The notes under the pieces are model-generated. The model had not been told where the DNA came from. It did not search any database and saw nothing but the letters and a program-made list of their open reading frames with translations. Of a DNA stretch of 64,000 nucleotides, positions 52,311-61,606 are shown one piece after another. Source of the DNA: an uncultured Bacteroidota bacterium (GTDB taxonomy: Bacteria > Bacteroidota > Bacteroidia > Bacteroidales > P3); the NCBI GenBank assembly GCA_902793295.1, contig CADBDA010000016.1, forward strand, positions 16,104-80,103, read 5' to 3'. Each line of letters opens with the position of its first letter. Positions within the stretch are counted from its first letter, which is position 1. The position numbers were made by a program, and so were the translations under genes.

Positions 52311-52361
52311 AAGTGCTATTATTTAAAATGTTATGTGTGTCCAAAGAATCATAAAAAATCG

Positions 52362-53261
52362 CTATTCTCTATTCCCGAAAGTGGTTTCCTCTTCAAAGTG
52401 AGGATGGTAGTTCTCGGCCGATGCCAATTCCTGGACCCATCCCTTATGGAAACCCAAAGCGTAGAAGGCATCCGTCACCCTATTATATTCCTCGGGGGTC
52501 AGCCGCCGGTTCAGTTCGTCGGGCAGCGCAATGCCTTTCGGCGGAAAGTATTGTGCCATCAGCGAGATATGGATGTTCGTCGACAGGTGGTCGGCCATCC
52601 ATTCCAGACAGGCAATTGAATTCTCCACCTGTCCGGGCAGCACCAAGTGGCGTACAATCAAGCCTCTGAAGGCTATCCCGTCGTCGTCGGTGGGGAGTGA
52701 CGATCCTCGTTGGCTGTACATCTCCTTCAGTGCCCGCCCGGCCACCTCCGGATAGTCTGCAGCGTTCGAATAGCGTCCTGCCAGCTGCGGGTCGGCATAT
52801 TTGTAGTCGGGCAGGTAGATGTCGATGTAGGGCTCCAGTTGTTGCAGCACCTCTACGCGCTCGTAGCCGTTGCTGTTGTAGACGATGGTGGGTCTGCAGC
52901 CCCGTGCGTGCAGCCCTTCCACAATGGCCGGCACAATGTCGGCATATTGCGTCGCACTGACCAGTCCCACAATGTTCTCGGTCCGCTCCAGGCTTTTCAC
53001 CGTGGCGTCGACAATGGCGTCGATGCTATGCAACCCGATGCGTGCACTGTCCACCTCCCCACGCGATATCTCGTGGTTCTGGCAATAGCAGCACTGTAAG
53101 TTGCAGTGGGCGAAGAAGATGTTGCTGATGCCCTTGCGTCCCGACAGCGGCGGCTCCTCGCCGGTGTGGGCATAGACGGCCGCCACCTCCGGATGGGTGG
53201 AGTCGGCCCGGCAGAATCCGGGTCGTGCAGCACATTGGCGGGGACAGTTGGGACAGGTCAT
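52362..53261 (-). CDS. radical SAM protein, pyruvate-formate-lyase-activase-like
   Basis: The 299-residue product has an N-terminal Cys-rich part (CPNCPRQCAARPGFC, residues 3-17) that could bind metal. The radical SAM CX3CX2C motif follows in FAHCNLQCCYCQNHEIS (about 51-67), and then the rest of the SAM barrel (IDIYLPDYKYADPQLAGRYS). It resembles the PflA-like YuxJ/AmmeMemoRadiSam-type group of uncharacterised members. The substrate is unknown. It lies 51 bases upstream of the hypothetical gene on the same strand. Confidence 0.85.
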   Translation of the reverse strand: MTCPNCPRQCAARPGFCRADSTHPEVAAVYAHTGEEPPLSGRKGISNIFFAHCNLQCCYCQNHEISRGEVDSARIGLHSIDAIVDATVKSLERTENIVGLVSATQYADIVPAIVEGLHARGCRPTIVYNSNGYERVEVLQQLEPYIDIYLPDYKYADPQLAGRYSNAADYPEVAGRALKEMYSQRGSSLPTDDDGIAFRGLIVRHLVLPGQVENSIACLEWMADHLSTNIHISLMAQYFPPKGIALPDELNRRLTPEEYNRVTDAFYALGFHKGWVQELASAENYHPHFEEETTFGNRE

Positions 53262-53306
53262 CGTGGCTTACTTTTTCTCTCTCAAACGTGCTATTGAAAA
53301 AAAAAT

Positions 53307-53337
53307 TTTGTCGTATTCCGAAAAAATCGTATTTTTG
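53307..53337 (+). promoter_or_regulatory. promoter of pepD
   Basis: TTTG (53307-53310) and TATTTTTG (53330-53337) are 19 bases apart, the full Bacteroidales consensus. The ATG is 45 bases downstream. Confidence 0.75.
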
Positions 53338-53382
53338 TACGCTCAATCTTGATACAGATTATTAATTAAAATACATAATATT

Positions 53383-54837
53383 ATGACTATCAAAGATCTC
53401 GAACCGAAAGCATTGTGGAGCAATTTCTACTCCCTCACCCGTTGCCCGCGCCCCTCGAAGCACGAAGAGGCTGTACGCGACTTCCTTGTGAAATGGGCAA
53501 AATCGAAGAAAATTGACTGCCGTGTCGATAAGGTCGGCAACGTCATCATGACCAAACCCGCCACCAAGGGTATGGAAAACCGCCGCCCCGTAGTGCTTCA
53601 GGCCCACATGGATATGGTGCCCCAGGCTCGCGCCGGCAAAGTTCACGACTTCCTTAAAGATCCTATTGAAACCAAAATCGTCGAAGACTGGGTCTACGCT
53701 TGCGACACCACCCTCGGTGCCGATGATGGTATGGGCGTCGCCGCTATCATGTCTGTCTTTGAGTCTAAAACCATCAAGCACGGTCCGCTCGAAGCCCTCA
53801 TCACCACCGACGAGGAAACCGGTATGACCGGTGCCTTCGGTCTCAAGGCTGGCGAACTCAAGGGTGAGTTCCTGCTCAACCTCGACTCCGAAACCGAGGG
53901 CGAACTCTACGTGGGTTGCGCCGGCGGTATCGACGCCACCATGTCCATCCCCTACAGCACCGAGAAGGCTCCCAAGGACTACTGCGCCTACAAGGTCTCC
54001 TTCGGCGGCCTCAAGGGCGGCCACTCCGGCATGGAAATCAACACCGGTCGCGCCAATGTCAATAAACTGATGTTCCGTCACCTTCGTTGGGTGGCTGAGT
54101 GCGGCCTCCGTCTCATCAGCATCAACGGCGGCAACATGCGCAACGCCATCCCGCGCGACGCCGAAGCGGTCATCGCCTTCCCCAAGGAACATACCGAGTG
54201 CATCCTCGCCGAATTCGACAAGGTGGCCGGTTGGGTCAAGAAGGAACTGGCTTCCGTCGAACCCGACTTCTTCATGAAGTATGAAAAGGTGCGCATGACC
54301 CAGAATGTCATCTGCGACGCCGATACCCAGAAGATTATCAACCTCATGATGGTTGCCCCCAACGGCGTCATCCGCATGAGCCGCGATATGGAAGGCCTCG
54401 TCGAGACTTCCCTCAATCTGGCCATCGTCAAGACCACCGGCAAGAACTTCACCGTCCAGGCGCTTCTCCGCTCCTCTGTCGACACCGCCAAGGAAGCTCT
54501 CGCCGAACGCCTCGTCTGCCTCGCCGAACTGGCTGGCGGCACCTGCAAACTCAGCGGCGCCTACCCGGGTTGGAAACCCAACATGCAGAGCCCGCTGCTC
54601 AAAACCATGAAGCAGACCTACAAGAAGCTCTACAAGAAAGAACCGGCTGTCGTGGCTATCCACGCGGGTCTCGAATGCGGCCTTCTGGGCGGCAAATACC
54701 CCAACATGGACATGATCAGCTTCGGTCCTACACTCCAGAGTCCCCACAGCCCCGACGAGCGCGCCAACATTCCTAGCTGCAAGAAGTTCTACGACTATCT
54801 CGTCGCTGCGCTCGAAGCAATTCCCGAAAAGAAATAA
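53383..54837 (+). CDS. pepD: cytosol non-specific dipeptidase (aminoacyl-histidine dipeptidase)
   Basis: PepD is a zinc peptidase that splits Xaa-His and many other dipeptides in the cytoplasm. The 484-residue product shows the M20 metal motifs: QAHMDMVPQ (His75), TLGADDGMGVAA (Asp114 or Asp115), TTDEETGMTGAFGL (Glu144/145) and LNLDSETEGELYVGCAGG. The dimerisation domain and the C-terminal AIHAGLECGLLGGKYPNMD block follow. Length and motifs are typical. It has a clear promoter and terminator, so it is a single-gene unit. Confidence 0.95.
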   Translation: MTIKDLEPKALWSNFYSLTRCPRPSKHEEAVRDFLVKWAKSKKIDCRVDKVGNVIMTKPATKGMENRRPVVLQAHMDMVPQARAGKVHDFLKDPIETKIVEDWVYACDTTLGADDGMGVAAIMSVFESKTIKHGPLEALITTDEETGMTGAFGLKAGELKGEFLLNLDSETEGELYVGCAGGIDATMSIPYSTEKAPKDYCAYKVSFGGLKGGHSGMEINTGRANVNKLMFRHLRWVAECGLRLISINGGNMRNAIPRDAEAVIAFPKEHTECILAEFDKVAGWVKKELASVEPDFFMKYEKVRMTQNVICDADTQKIINLMMVAPNGVIRMSRDMEGLVETSLNLAIVKTTGKNFTVQALLRSSVDTAKEALAERLVCLAELAGGTCKLSGAYPGWKPNMQSPLLKTMKQTYKKLYKKEPAVVAIHAGLECGLLGGKYPNMDMISFGPTLQSPHSPDERANIPSCKKFYDYLVAALEAIPEKK

Positions 54838-54859
54838 ATCGTAGTCATACACATGATTA

Positions 54860-54890
54860 GGGTTGCGGCCCCTGGGTCGCAACCTTTTTT
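54860..54890 (+). terminator. intrinsic terminator after pepD
   Basis: GGTTGCG (54861-54867) pairs with CGCAACC (54878-54884) and is followed by six Ts. It lies upstream of the true start of the next gene. Confidence 0.8.
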
Positions 54891-54903
54891 ATGTTTGCTG
54901 CTC

Positions 54904-55839
54904 ATGGATAGCGTGCTGCTCACCGTCATCATACCCGTCTACAACACCGCCGCCGCACTCGAACGCTGCTTGGATTCGTTTTTCCTGTCTCCTCGATTTC
55001 TGCAGTCGGTCGATTTCGTCGTGGTCGACGACGGGTCCGACGTGCCTGTCTGCGTCGACCGTCCGCAGGTGACGGTGGTGCGTCAGTCCCATGCGGGCGC
55101 GGCGGCAGCGCGCAACGCGGGTATCGCTCATGCCGACGGACGTTTCGTGTGGTTTTTTGATGCCGACGACCGGGTGGCGCCGCTCCATTTAGATCGGCTG
55201 CTCGAACTGCTGCAGTCATTGCCCGACGGGGCGCTGCTCTTCCACACGGGTCCCATGCAGCAGGGGGTCGACAGGGTGGGGGAGGTCCCCGTTACGCCGA
55301 GTGCCCCGCTGTCGTTGTCACAATTGCTGCTGCCGCGCAGCGGATGTCTCGATCATACTACTTATCTGGTGGCGCGCGGCCTGTTGCTACACCATCCGGA
55401 ACTGCGCTATCCCGAAGGACGCTCGCTGCTCGAGGATTCTTCTTTCGTGCTGCAGTTCCTCGACACGGTCGCGACGGTCCACACCCATGAGGGGCTTTCG
55501 CCATACATCCGCTCTTCCGATCAGCCTTCCCTGACCTCGGGCGCGTGGAACTCCGCTCGGTGCCAGCAGTTTCTGCCCGATATCATCGATTTCTTCGACC
55601 GTCTCTCCGCCTTTGTCGGCCGTCATCCCGACTGTCGACAGTTGCCCCAACTCTTCGACCGTTACTGCTACCTCTATTTGCGGGTGCTGGCTGTCAAGGG
55701 CTGCCCTTGGAATTTGCTTTTCGAATTCCGCAGCCGGCTGCACCAACTGGGCTACAGGCCGGCGTCGCTCAAAGGGCGCCTGTTCAACGGTCGTTGTCTT
55801 CTGTTCCTGCTTTCCACTTCTTGCCGACTTTTGCGATGA
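54904..55839 (+). CDS. family 2 glycosyltransferase
   Basis: The 311-residue product has a GT-A fold N-terminal half with VIIPVYNTAAALERCLDSF, VVVDDGSD, AAARNAGIAHADGRFVWFFDADD (the DxD metal site is DADD) and a variable C-terminal half. It should transfer a sugar to a surface polysaccharide or lipid; donor and acceptor cannot be read. ATG 54904 is chosen because the codons before it lie in the pepD terminator. Its TGA overlaps the ATG of the next gene (ATGA). Confidence 0.85.
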   Translation: MDSVLLTVIIPVYNTAAALERCLDSFFLSPRFLQSVDFVVVDDGSDVPVCVDRPQVTVVRQSHAGAAAARNAGIAHADGRFVWFFDADDRVAPLHLDRLLELLQSLPDGALLFHTGPMQQGVDRVGEVPVTPSAPLSLSQLLLPRSGCLDHTTYLVARGLLLHHPELRYPEGRSLLEDSSFVLQFLDTVATVHTHEGLSPYIRSSDQPSLTSGAWNSARCQQFLPDIIDFFDRLSAFVGRHPDCRQLPQLFDRYCYLYLRVLAVKGCPWNLLFEFRSRLHQLGYRPASLKGRLFNGRCLLFLLSTSCRLLR

Positions 55840-56867
55840 ATACCCTCCTCCCCAAGTTGCTCTCCTTCTCTCTCTTCGGCGGACCGAATCCTGTCGACGC
55901 ATTGCCGCAGCCTCTTTCGGAAGAAGCGTGGCAGCAGCTCTTCGACGACTCTCGCCGTCAGGCCGTCACGTCGTTGCTCTACGACGCTGTGCAGCTCCTC
56001 CCCAAAGCGCAACGGCCGCTGCGTCGCGTCCTCTTCCATTTCACTTCCATGTCGCAGACCATCGAACACAACAATGGTCGGCGCCAGGAGGCGCTCGTCC
56101 ACTTTGCCCAGATGGTGGATCAGCGTCTGGCGCTGCCGGTAGTGGTGGTCAAGGGCAGCTCCTTGGCGCGTCGCTATCCTGTGCCCCTCCACCGCGAATG
56201 TGGCGACAACGACCTCTACACCGGCACCGATACCGATCGGCTTTGCGACCTCGTCGAATCGTTGCATATCAGCGTCAATCGTGACGACCGCCGACATGCC
56301 TCCTTCTCTTTCGAGGGGGTATCGTTCGAGTGCCACAACTATCTGCTCTATCACGACGACGACCCCCAGTGGGATTGCAGCGGACGCTTTTCGCTGCTCG
56401 ACACGCAGCTCCACGCCCTCTCCGCCGAACACGAGGCGTTCTTCCTCGCCAAGCATATCGAACATCATGCCGTCTTCTTCCACCAGCCAGTCCGTCTGCG
56501 CGATGTGGTCGACTGGTGCGTTCTGGTCCGTTCCGCTGACTTCGATTTCCAGCGTCTCAGGCAACTTGCCAAGGGCACCGATGTCGAATGCTTTGTCGAG
56601 TTGCTTACGCAGTATGGCATCTCCCTCTTCGGCAGTGGAATGCCAAACGCTCCGGCCTGCTGCGAAACGCGGGGTTTGACCGATCGCGATTTCGAAAGCA
56701 TCTATATGGAATGTCCCCTTCGCCACCGCTGGGCGCTGGTGCGGGTGGCCCGTCGCGCTGGCAAATATCTGCGTTTCCATCGCCAGTACCGAACGCTCTA
56801 CGGGCAGTCCATGTTCCGCCGCTTCTATCTCCATAATGTCTGGGTGGCCATCAAGCAACGGCTATAG
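55836..56867 (+). CDS. nucleotidyltransferase-family protein (NTP_transf_5-like)
   Basis: The 343-residue product matches the uncharacterised nucleotidyltransferase group often found with surface-polysaccharide genes. The core block is VVVKGSSLARRYPVPLHREC followed by GDNDLYT, with the Asp pair expected for metal binding, plus FFLAKHIEHHAVFFHQ in the second half. ATG 55836 overlaps the stop of the glycosyltransferase gene (ATGA), so the two are coupled and probably serve the same pathway. Substrate not known. Confidence 0.8.
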   Translation: MNTLLPKLLSFSLFGGPNPVDALPQPLSEEAWQQLFDDSRRQAVTSLLYDAVQLLPKAQRPLRRVLFHFTSMSQTIEHNNGRRQEALVHFAQMVDQRLALPVVVVKGSSLARRYPVPLHRECGDNDLYTGTDTDRLCDLVESLHISVNRDDRRHASFSFEGVSFECHNYLLYHDDDPQWDCSGRFSLLDTQLHALSAEHEAFFLAKHIEHHAVFFHQPVRLRDVVDWCVLVRSADFDFQRLRQLAKGTDVECFVELLTQYGISLFGSGMPNAPACCETRGLTDRDFESIYMECPLRHRWALVRVARRAGKYLRFHRQYRTLYGQSMFRRFYLHNVWVAIKQRL

Positions 56868-56979
56868 GCTGACTGCCGGGTGTGGTCTTCGCATTTCATT
56901 TCCGCACCTCAAAAAACACCGCTACAATCATAATCGCTGCCGTTTTTAAAAAAAATTTTACCAATTGATAAAATATCCG

Positions 56980-56987
56980 TATCTTTG
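56980..56987 (+). promoter_or_regulatory. -7 box of the DUF1015 gene
   Basis: TATCTTTG matches the consensus, 46 bases before the ATG. Sequence around the -33 position is AT-rich without a clean TTTG. Confidence 0.6.
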
Positions 56988-57032
56988 CAGTCCCAAACTA
57001 TTTAAAAAACACAACAACAATTATATTCAATT

Positions 57033-58298
57033 ATGAGCATCATCAAACCTTTCAAGGGCTTCCGCCCGCCCGTCGACATCGTCGAGAAACTGGCATCCCG
57101 TCCCTATGACGTTCTGAACAGTGAAGAAGCCCGCGTGGAATGCGAGGGTAATCCCTACAGCCTCCTCCACGTCACCAAGGCCGAAATAGACCTCCCCAAG
57201 GGCACCGACGAACACTCCCCCGAAGTCTACCTTCAGGTCGTCAAGAACTACAACATGTTCAAAGACCTCGGTTGGCTCGTCAAGGATGAAGAGGAAAAAC
57301 TCTACATCTACGCCCAGAGCATGAACCCCAAGGATGCCAACGCCAAATGGCAGTACGGCATCGTCGCCTGCGCCTACAGCGAGGACTACGTCAACAAAGT
57401 CATCAAAAAACACGAACTCACCCGTAAGGACAAGGAAGAGGACCGCATGAAACACGTCCGCATCACCAACGCCAACGTCGAACCCGTTTTCTTCGCTTAT
57501 CCTGCCGTTGCTCGCATCGATGAGATCGTTGCCAGCGTCACCGCCAAGAAACCCATCTACGACTTCATCGCCAAGGAAGACGGCTTCGGTCACCGCTTCT
57601 GGGTCATTGACGACAAGGCCATGATTGCCGAACTCGTCGAACTGTTTGACAAGAAAGTTCCTGCCATGTACATCGCCGACGGTCACCACCGCAGCGCCGC
57701 CGCCGCCCTCGTGGGACAGGAGAAGAAAGAGCAGAACCCCGCTCATACCGGTAAGGAGGAATACAACTACTTCATGACCGTTATCTTCCCCGACAACCAG
57801 CTGAACATCATCGACTACAACCGCGTGGTCAAGGATCTCAACGGCCTCACCAAAGAGCAGTTCATTGCTGCAGTCAGCGAAAGTTACGACGTTCAGGACA
57901 TGGGCACCGATATCTACAAACCCACCAAGCTGCATGAGTTCAGCATGTACCTCGACGGACACTGGTACAAGATGACCGCCAAGGCTGGCACCTTCGACGA
58001 CAACGATCCCATCGGCGTGCTCGATGTTACCATCCTCAGCAACCTCGTCCTCGACAAGGTGCTCGGCATCAAGGACCTCCGCACCGACAAGCGCATCGAC
58101 TTCGTCGGCGGTATCCGCGGCCTCGGCGAACTGAAACGTCGCGTCGACAACGGCGAGATGAAGGTCGCCTTCGCCCTCTATCCCGTGAGCATGAAGCAGA
58201 TCATCGACATTGCCGACACCGGCAACATCATGCCCCCGAAGACCACCTGGTTCGAGCCCAAACTGCGCTCGGGCCTCGTAATCCACGAGCTTTGCTAG
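57033..58298 (+). CDS. DUF1015 family protein
   Basis: The 421-residue product has the DUF1015 signatures: FKGFRPPVDIVEKLASRPYDVLNSEEAR at the N-terminus (given here in part: FKGFRPPVDIV), SLLHVTKAEIDLP, and the central IADGHHRSAAAAL. The DGHHR loop resembles that of ParB/sulfiredoxin-fold enzymes, so nucleotide-dependent activity is possible; the function is not established. Length is normal for the family, and it stands alone with its own promoter and terminator. Confidence 0.85.
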   Translation: MSIIKPFKGFRPPVDIVEKLASRPYDVLNSEEARVECEGNPYSLLHVTKAEIDLPKGTDEHSPEVYLQVVKNYNMFKDLGWLVKDEEEKLYIYAQSMNPKDANAKWQYGIVACAYSEDYVNKVIKKHELTRKDKEEDRMKHVRITNANVEPVFFAYPAVARIDEIVASVTAKKPIYDFIAKEDGFGHRFWVIDDKAMIAELVELFDKKVPAMYIADGHHRSAAAALVGQEKKEQNPAHTGKEEYNYFMTVIFPDNQLNIIDYNRVVKDLNGLTKEQFIAAVSESYDVQDMGTDIYKPTKLHEFSMYLDGHWYKMTAKAGTFDDNDPIGVLDVTILSNLVLDKVLGIKDLRTDKRIDFVGGIRGLGELKRRVDNGEMKVAFALYPVSMKQIIDIADTGNIMPPKTTWFEPKLRSGLVIHELC

Positions 58299-58384
58299 CG
58301 GGGCCTCCCGCAGAGGGATAAAGCGTCTCCGCGGTGGGGAATAATTCCCGCCGAGGAACAAAGCATCCCCGTCCAGGGGTATAC

Positions 58385-58426
58385 AAAAAACAGGTTGTCA
58401 CGCAATGTGACAACCTGTTTTATTTT
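58385..58426 (+). terminator. intrinsic terminator after the DUF1015 gene
   Basis: AACAGGTTGTCAC (58389-58401) pairs exactly with GTGACAACCTGTT (58407-58419) around a GCAAT loop, followed by TTATTTT. The 80 bases between the stop and this hairpin are GC-rich with a smaller hairpin near 58335-58354. Confidence 0.8.
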
Positions 58427-58558
58427 ACACAATAAAATCAAAAACACAACGTTATTGAAAATTGTAACATTAATTAAAACAATACACGTGCATAAGGTGT
58501 TGAATCTATATTAAGCGACATTTTTAAACGTAAAACGTTAAATCTCAAATATCAACAA

Positions 58559-59143
58559 ATGAATACAGGGTATATTCTATTACTTGCTTTTCTCGCCATA
58601 GTGTGTCTGTTCATGTCTCGCCACAAAAAAGACAAAAGCGGCGAATTCAAGGAAATCTCCACAACTGACAAACTCCGTACTATTCGCCTATTCGACATGG
58701 ACGAGACGCAGCTGCAGAAAGCCATCGACGAATTCATCGAAATGTACGGCGATGTGGAACTGCCCGACATCAATCCCCTCGGGGAATCCTTCCTCCTCAC
58801 CTTCAAAGCCTCGACCGACTATGTGACTTTATGTTACTGGGTCAACTACCTTGTCTACTCCGACGAAAGCAAACAACGCCGCTTTTCGGTACTCGGATGG
58901 TATCCCTTCGGCGAAGTGACGCTGAACGGCGAAAAACAACTTTTCAGCAACCAGACCGTTATGCTCTATGTGGAAGAAGACGATAATGATTACGACAATG
59001 TCCGTTTTGTCACGTCCAACGGGAATCACTATCTGCAGCCATTCCCCATCGAAGACAACCTGATTCTCGACCCCGCCGACAAAGAACCCTACCGTCCCCA
59101 ACAGTCAGACCCCGACTACAACAACTCACCCAAAGAGTTTTAA
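58559..59143 (+). CDS. uncharacterised membrane-anchored protein
   Basis: The 194-residue product has one N-terminal hydrophobic segment (about 4-19, YILLLAFLAIVCLFMS) that could be a membrane anchor, then a soluble acidic domain of mixed strands and helices. I recognise no family. It lies 17 bases upstream of the LD-carboxypeptidase gene and is likely coexpressed with it. The 140-base gap upstream is AT-rich with no clear promoter match. Confidence 0.6.
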   Translation: MNTGYILLLAFLAIVCLFMSRHKKDKSGEFKEISTTDKLRTIRLFDMDETQLQKAIDEFIEMYGDVELPDINPLGESFLLTFKASTDYVTLCYWVNYLVYSDESKQRRFSVLGWYPFGEVTLNGEKQLFSNQTVMLYVEEDDNDYDNVRFVTSNGNHYLQPFPIEDNLILDPADKEPYRPQQSDPDYNNSPKEF

Positions 59144-59160
59144 AGTCACATATCATTAAA

Positions 59161-60315
59161 ATGTCTACCAAAACAACTTTTCTTCTGACCCTGTTACTGG
59201 CCCTCACCGTCACTTCTCCCGTTTTTGCCCAGAAAGGCAACCGCAGCAACAACTCCAAGAACCCGCACAACACAACGGAAGAAGTCTCCTCTCTCAAGTG
59301 CAAGGCTCCCGCATTCCTCCGTCCGGGCGACAAAATAGCACTTATCACTCCCTCCTACTCCGTCTCGTCAGAACGTATCAATCAGGCTGCCGCCGTCATC
59401 CGCTCCTGGGGTTTCGTCCCCGTCATCGGCGCCTACGCCGACGGCACCGACCATGGCATGTATTCCGGCACCGACAAAGAACGCCTCACCGACCTGCGCT
59501 GGGCGCTGCGCGACACCACCATCAAAGCCATCATATGCAACCGCGGCGGCTACGGCGCCATCCATTTCTACGGACGGCTCAAAAGTTCCGAACTCGCTGA
59601 CAGTCCCAAATGGATTGTCGGTTTCAGCGACATTACCACGCTCCACTGCATGGAGGCCGCCTCCGGTGTCATGAGCATCCACGGCACCATCGGCTCCCAC
59701 ATCGCCTTTACCGGCGGCACCGATGCCACCTGCACCGTGATTCGCGACCTGCTGACCGGCACCATTCCGCAATACGAACTTCCCTCCCACCCGCTCAACC
59801 GCAAGGGCCATGCCGAAGGCACCTTGGTGGGCGGCAATCTCAGCACTTTCATCCCCTTGCTGGGTAGCCAGATGGACTGTCTTAAAAACAAAGACATCAT
59901 CCTCTTCATTGAAGAGGTGGGCGAAACCATGCATCACATCGACCGCATGTTCAACATGCTTCGCATCCACGGGGTGCTGAGCCGCTGTAAAGGAGTGATC
60001 TTGGGCGACTTCAGCGACATTGACAACGACATTGACTACCCCAGCGTCGAAGCGCTCTTCCTTACATATCTTCAGAAAAACAATATCCCCGTAGTCTGCG
60101 GATTTCCCGGAGGTCACTGCAAACTCAACCTGCCCCTTGTCATGGGCGCCCCCGTCACCCTCGATGTGCGTAACGATGGCGCTTCTCTCGTCTTCAATAT
60201 CGACGGCCCTACCACAGTTGTCGACACCAAACGACTGACCGACTCTCTGGCCGCCTCACAACCCAAAAAGACCCATTACAGCAAATCTTCCAAATCCAAG
60301 AAAAGAAGAAGATGA
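59161..60315 (+). CDS. LD-carboxypeptidase (S66 family), exported
   Basis: S66 peptidases remove the terminal D-Ala from tetrapeptide stems of murein fragments. The 384-residue product has a signal peptide (cleavage near VFAQ, about 24), a Ser/Asn-rich linker, and then the S66 core. The core shows LRPGDKIALITPSYSVS, ICNRGGYGAIHFYGRL, the nucleophile loop GFSDITTLH, EGTLVGGNLSTF, the Glu in FIEEVGE and the late His in FPGGHCKLNLPL. The export signal is unusual compared with cytoplasmic LdcA of E. coli. It ends in a basic Lys/Ser/Arg tail. Confidence 0.9.
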   Translation: MSTKTTFLLTLLLALTVTSPVFAQKGNRSNNSKNPHNTTEEVSSLKCKAPAFLRPGDKIALITPSYSVSSERINQAAAVIRSWGFVPVIGAYADGTDHGMYSGTDKERLTDLRWALRDTTIKAIICNRGGYGAIHFYGRLKSSELADSPKWIVGFSDITTLHCMEAASGVMSIHGTIGSHIAFTGGTDATCTVIRDLLTGTIPQYELPSHPLNRKGHAEGTLVGGNLSTFIPLLGSQMDCLKNKDIILFIEEVGETMHHIDRMFNMLRIHGVLSRCKGVILGDFSDIDNDIDYPSVEALFLTYLQKNNIPVVCGFPGGHCKLNLPLVMGAPVTLDVRNDGASLVFNIDGPTTVVDTKRLTDSLAASQPKKTHYSKSSKSKKRRR

Positions 60316-60404
60316 GTGAAGCTTGATACTGTAATAAATTAAAAAAGAATTAAATATAACAAACGATAATACATTTTTTTTATTAATAATTAATATCTTT
60401 AAAG

Positions 60405-61439
60405 ATGTTACTCCTAGACGACACAGAAAAACTAATGGCAGCTGCAGCACAATCTGCCACCACCCCGGCTCCAACTGATTCTATTGCTTCGGGCAGCATT
60501 GCAGAAGTGGTGCAAAAAAGCGACAGCACCCTCCACACCGTTATTGACACCGTCCGAAACATGAACCTCAGCGACATAAAAGACGTTGTGACAGGTCAGA
60601 ACACCATTTTCAAAGACGCCCTCTCGGGTCTTGTCGACCTCACCGTGGCCTTCGTTCCCAAGCTGCTGGGCTGCATCCTGGTGCTCTGGATTGGTTTCAA
60701 ACTTATCAAGCTGCTCAAAAAAGCGCTCACCAAGCTTCTCGACAAACGCAACGCGGAAGGAACCCTGAAAGGTTTCCTCACCTCGCTGGTCGATGTCATG
60801 ATGAAGGTGATGCTCATCATCATGGCCATGGACATTATCGGCATCAAGGCCACTTCGTTCATCGCCGTCCTCGGTGCTGCCGGTCTTGCTGTCGGCATGG
60901 CATTGCAAGGCACCCTGCAGAATTTCGCTGGCGGTGTCATCATTCTCCTCCTGCGACCTTTCAAGGTGGGCGACTATATCGAGTGCGGCTCCTATAAAGG
61001 CTACGTCAAGGAAATCCGTATCTTCCACACCCTCATCCGCCCCTTCAACGGCCGCATCATCATTGTGCCCAACAGCGAGTTGGCCACCAAGAGCCTCATC
61101 AACCACACCCGCGAAAATGTCATCCGTCTCGATGTCATCGCCAGCGTGGCCTATGGCAGTGACCTCGACAAGGTGCGTCAGGTCATCATGGACGTCATCA
61201 AAGAGGACAAGCAAATCCTCGAAGATCCCATTCCGAAGGTCTCCGTCAGCAATCTTGGCGACAGCTCGGTCGACTACTCCATCTGGGTATGGACCACCGT
61301 GGAGGATTATTGGACCGTATGGATGCGCATCCGCGAAAATATCTATAAGGCCTTCTACGCCAACAATATCTCCATCCCGTTCCCGCAAATGGATGTTCAT
61401 CTCGACCCCAAACCGAAAGACCTGCCAGTCCAATCCTGA
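60405..61439 (+). CDS. MscS-type mechanosensitive channel
   Basis: The 344-residue membrane protein has an N-terminal soluble helix region (about 1-75) and three transmembrane segments. These include FVPKLLGCILVLWIGFKLI and the pore-lining helix with AVLGAAGLAVGMALQGTLQNFAGGVIILLLRPF, which carries the Gly/Ala packing pattern of MscS TM3. A beta domain follows (FKVGDYIECGSYKGYVKEI) and an alpha/beta C-terminus. It should open under membrane tension to release solutes. A possible TATCTTTA promoter overlaps the region 12 bases before the start. Confidence 0.92.
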   Translation: MLLLDDTEKLMAAAAQSATTPAPTDSIASGSIAEVVQKSDSTLHTVIDTVRNMNLSDIKDVVTGQNTIFKDALSGLVDLTVAFVPKLLGCILVLWIGFKLIKLLKKALTKLLDKRNAEGTLKGFLTSLVDVMMKVMLIIMAMDIIGIKATSFIAVLGAAGLAVGMALQGTLQNFAGGVIILLLRPFKVGDYIECGSYKGYVKEIRIFHTLIRPFNGRIIIVPNSELATKSLINHTRENVIRLDVIASVAYGSDLDKVRQVIMDVIKEDKQILEDPIPKVSVSNLGDSSVDYSIWVWTTVEDYWTVWMRIRENIYKAFYANNISIPFPQMDVHLDPKPKDLPVQS

Positions 61440-61471
61440 CATTCCTTTCGTTTGGAAACACCATACCGCAT

Positions 61472-61508
61472 TGGGTCGCTGCCGATCGGCAGCGACCCAT
61501 TTTTTTTA
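61472..61508 (+). terminator. intrinsic terminator after the mscS-like gene
   Basis: TGGGTCGCTGCCG (61472-61484) pairs exactly with CGGCAGCGACCCA (61487-61499) around two bases and is followed by nine Ts. Confidence 0.85.
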
Positions 61509-61606
61509 TGCAAATATTTTCTTTTTATAAATATGTCACTTTTAATAAAATAAAAAAGACAATTCCACGTTACTCAGACGATAATTATTCCAAATAGACC
61601 CCACTC

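Noticed and set aside
52110..52619. 169-codon plus-strand ORF over the hypothetical and radical SAM genes
   Set aside because: It crosses two well-supported minus-strand genes and their gap, with no domain of its own.
54853..54903. longer start for the glycosyltransferase gene
   Set aside because: The extra codons lie inside the pepD terminator hairpin and lack a glycosyltransferase pattern.
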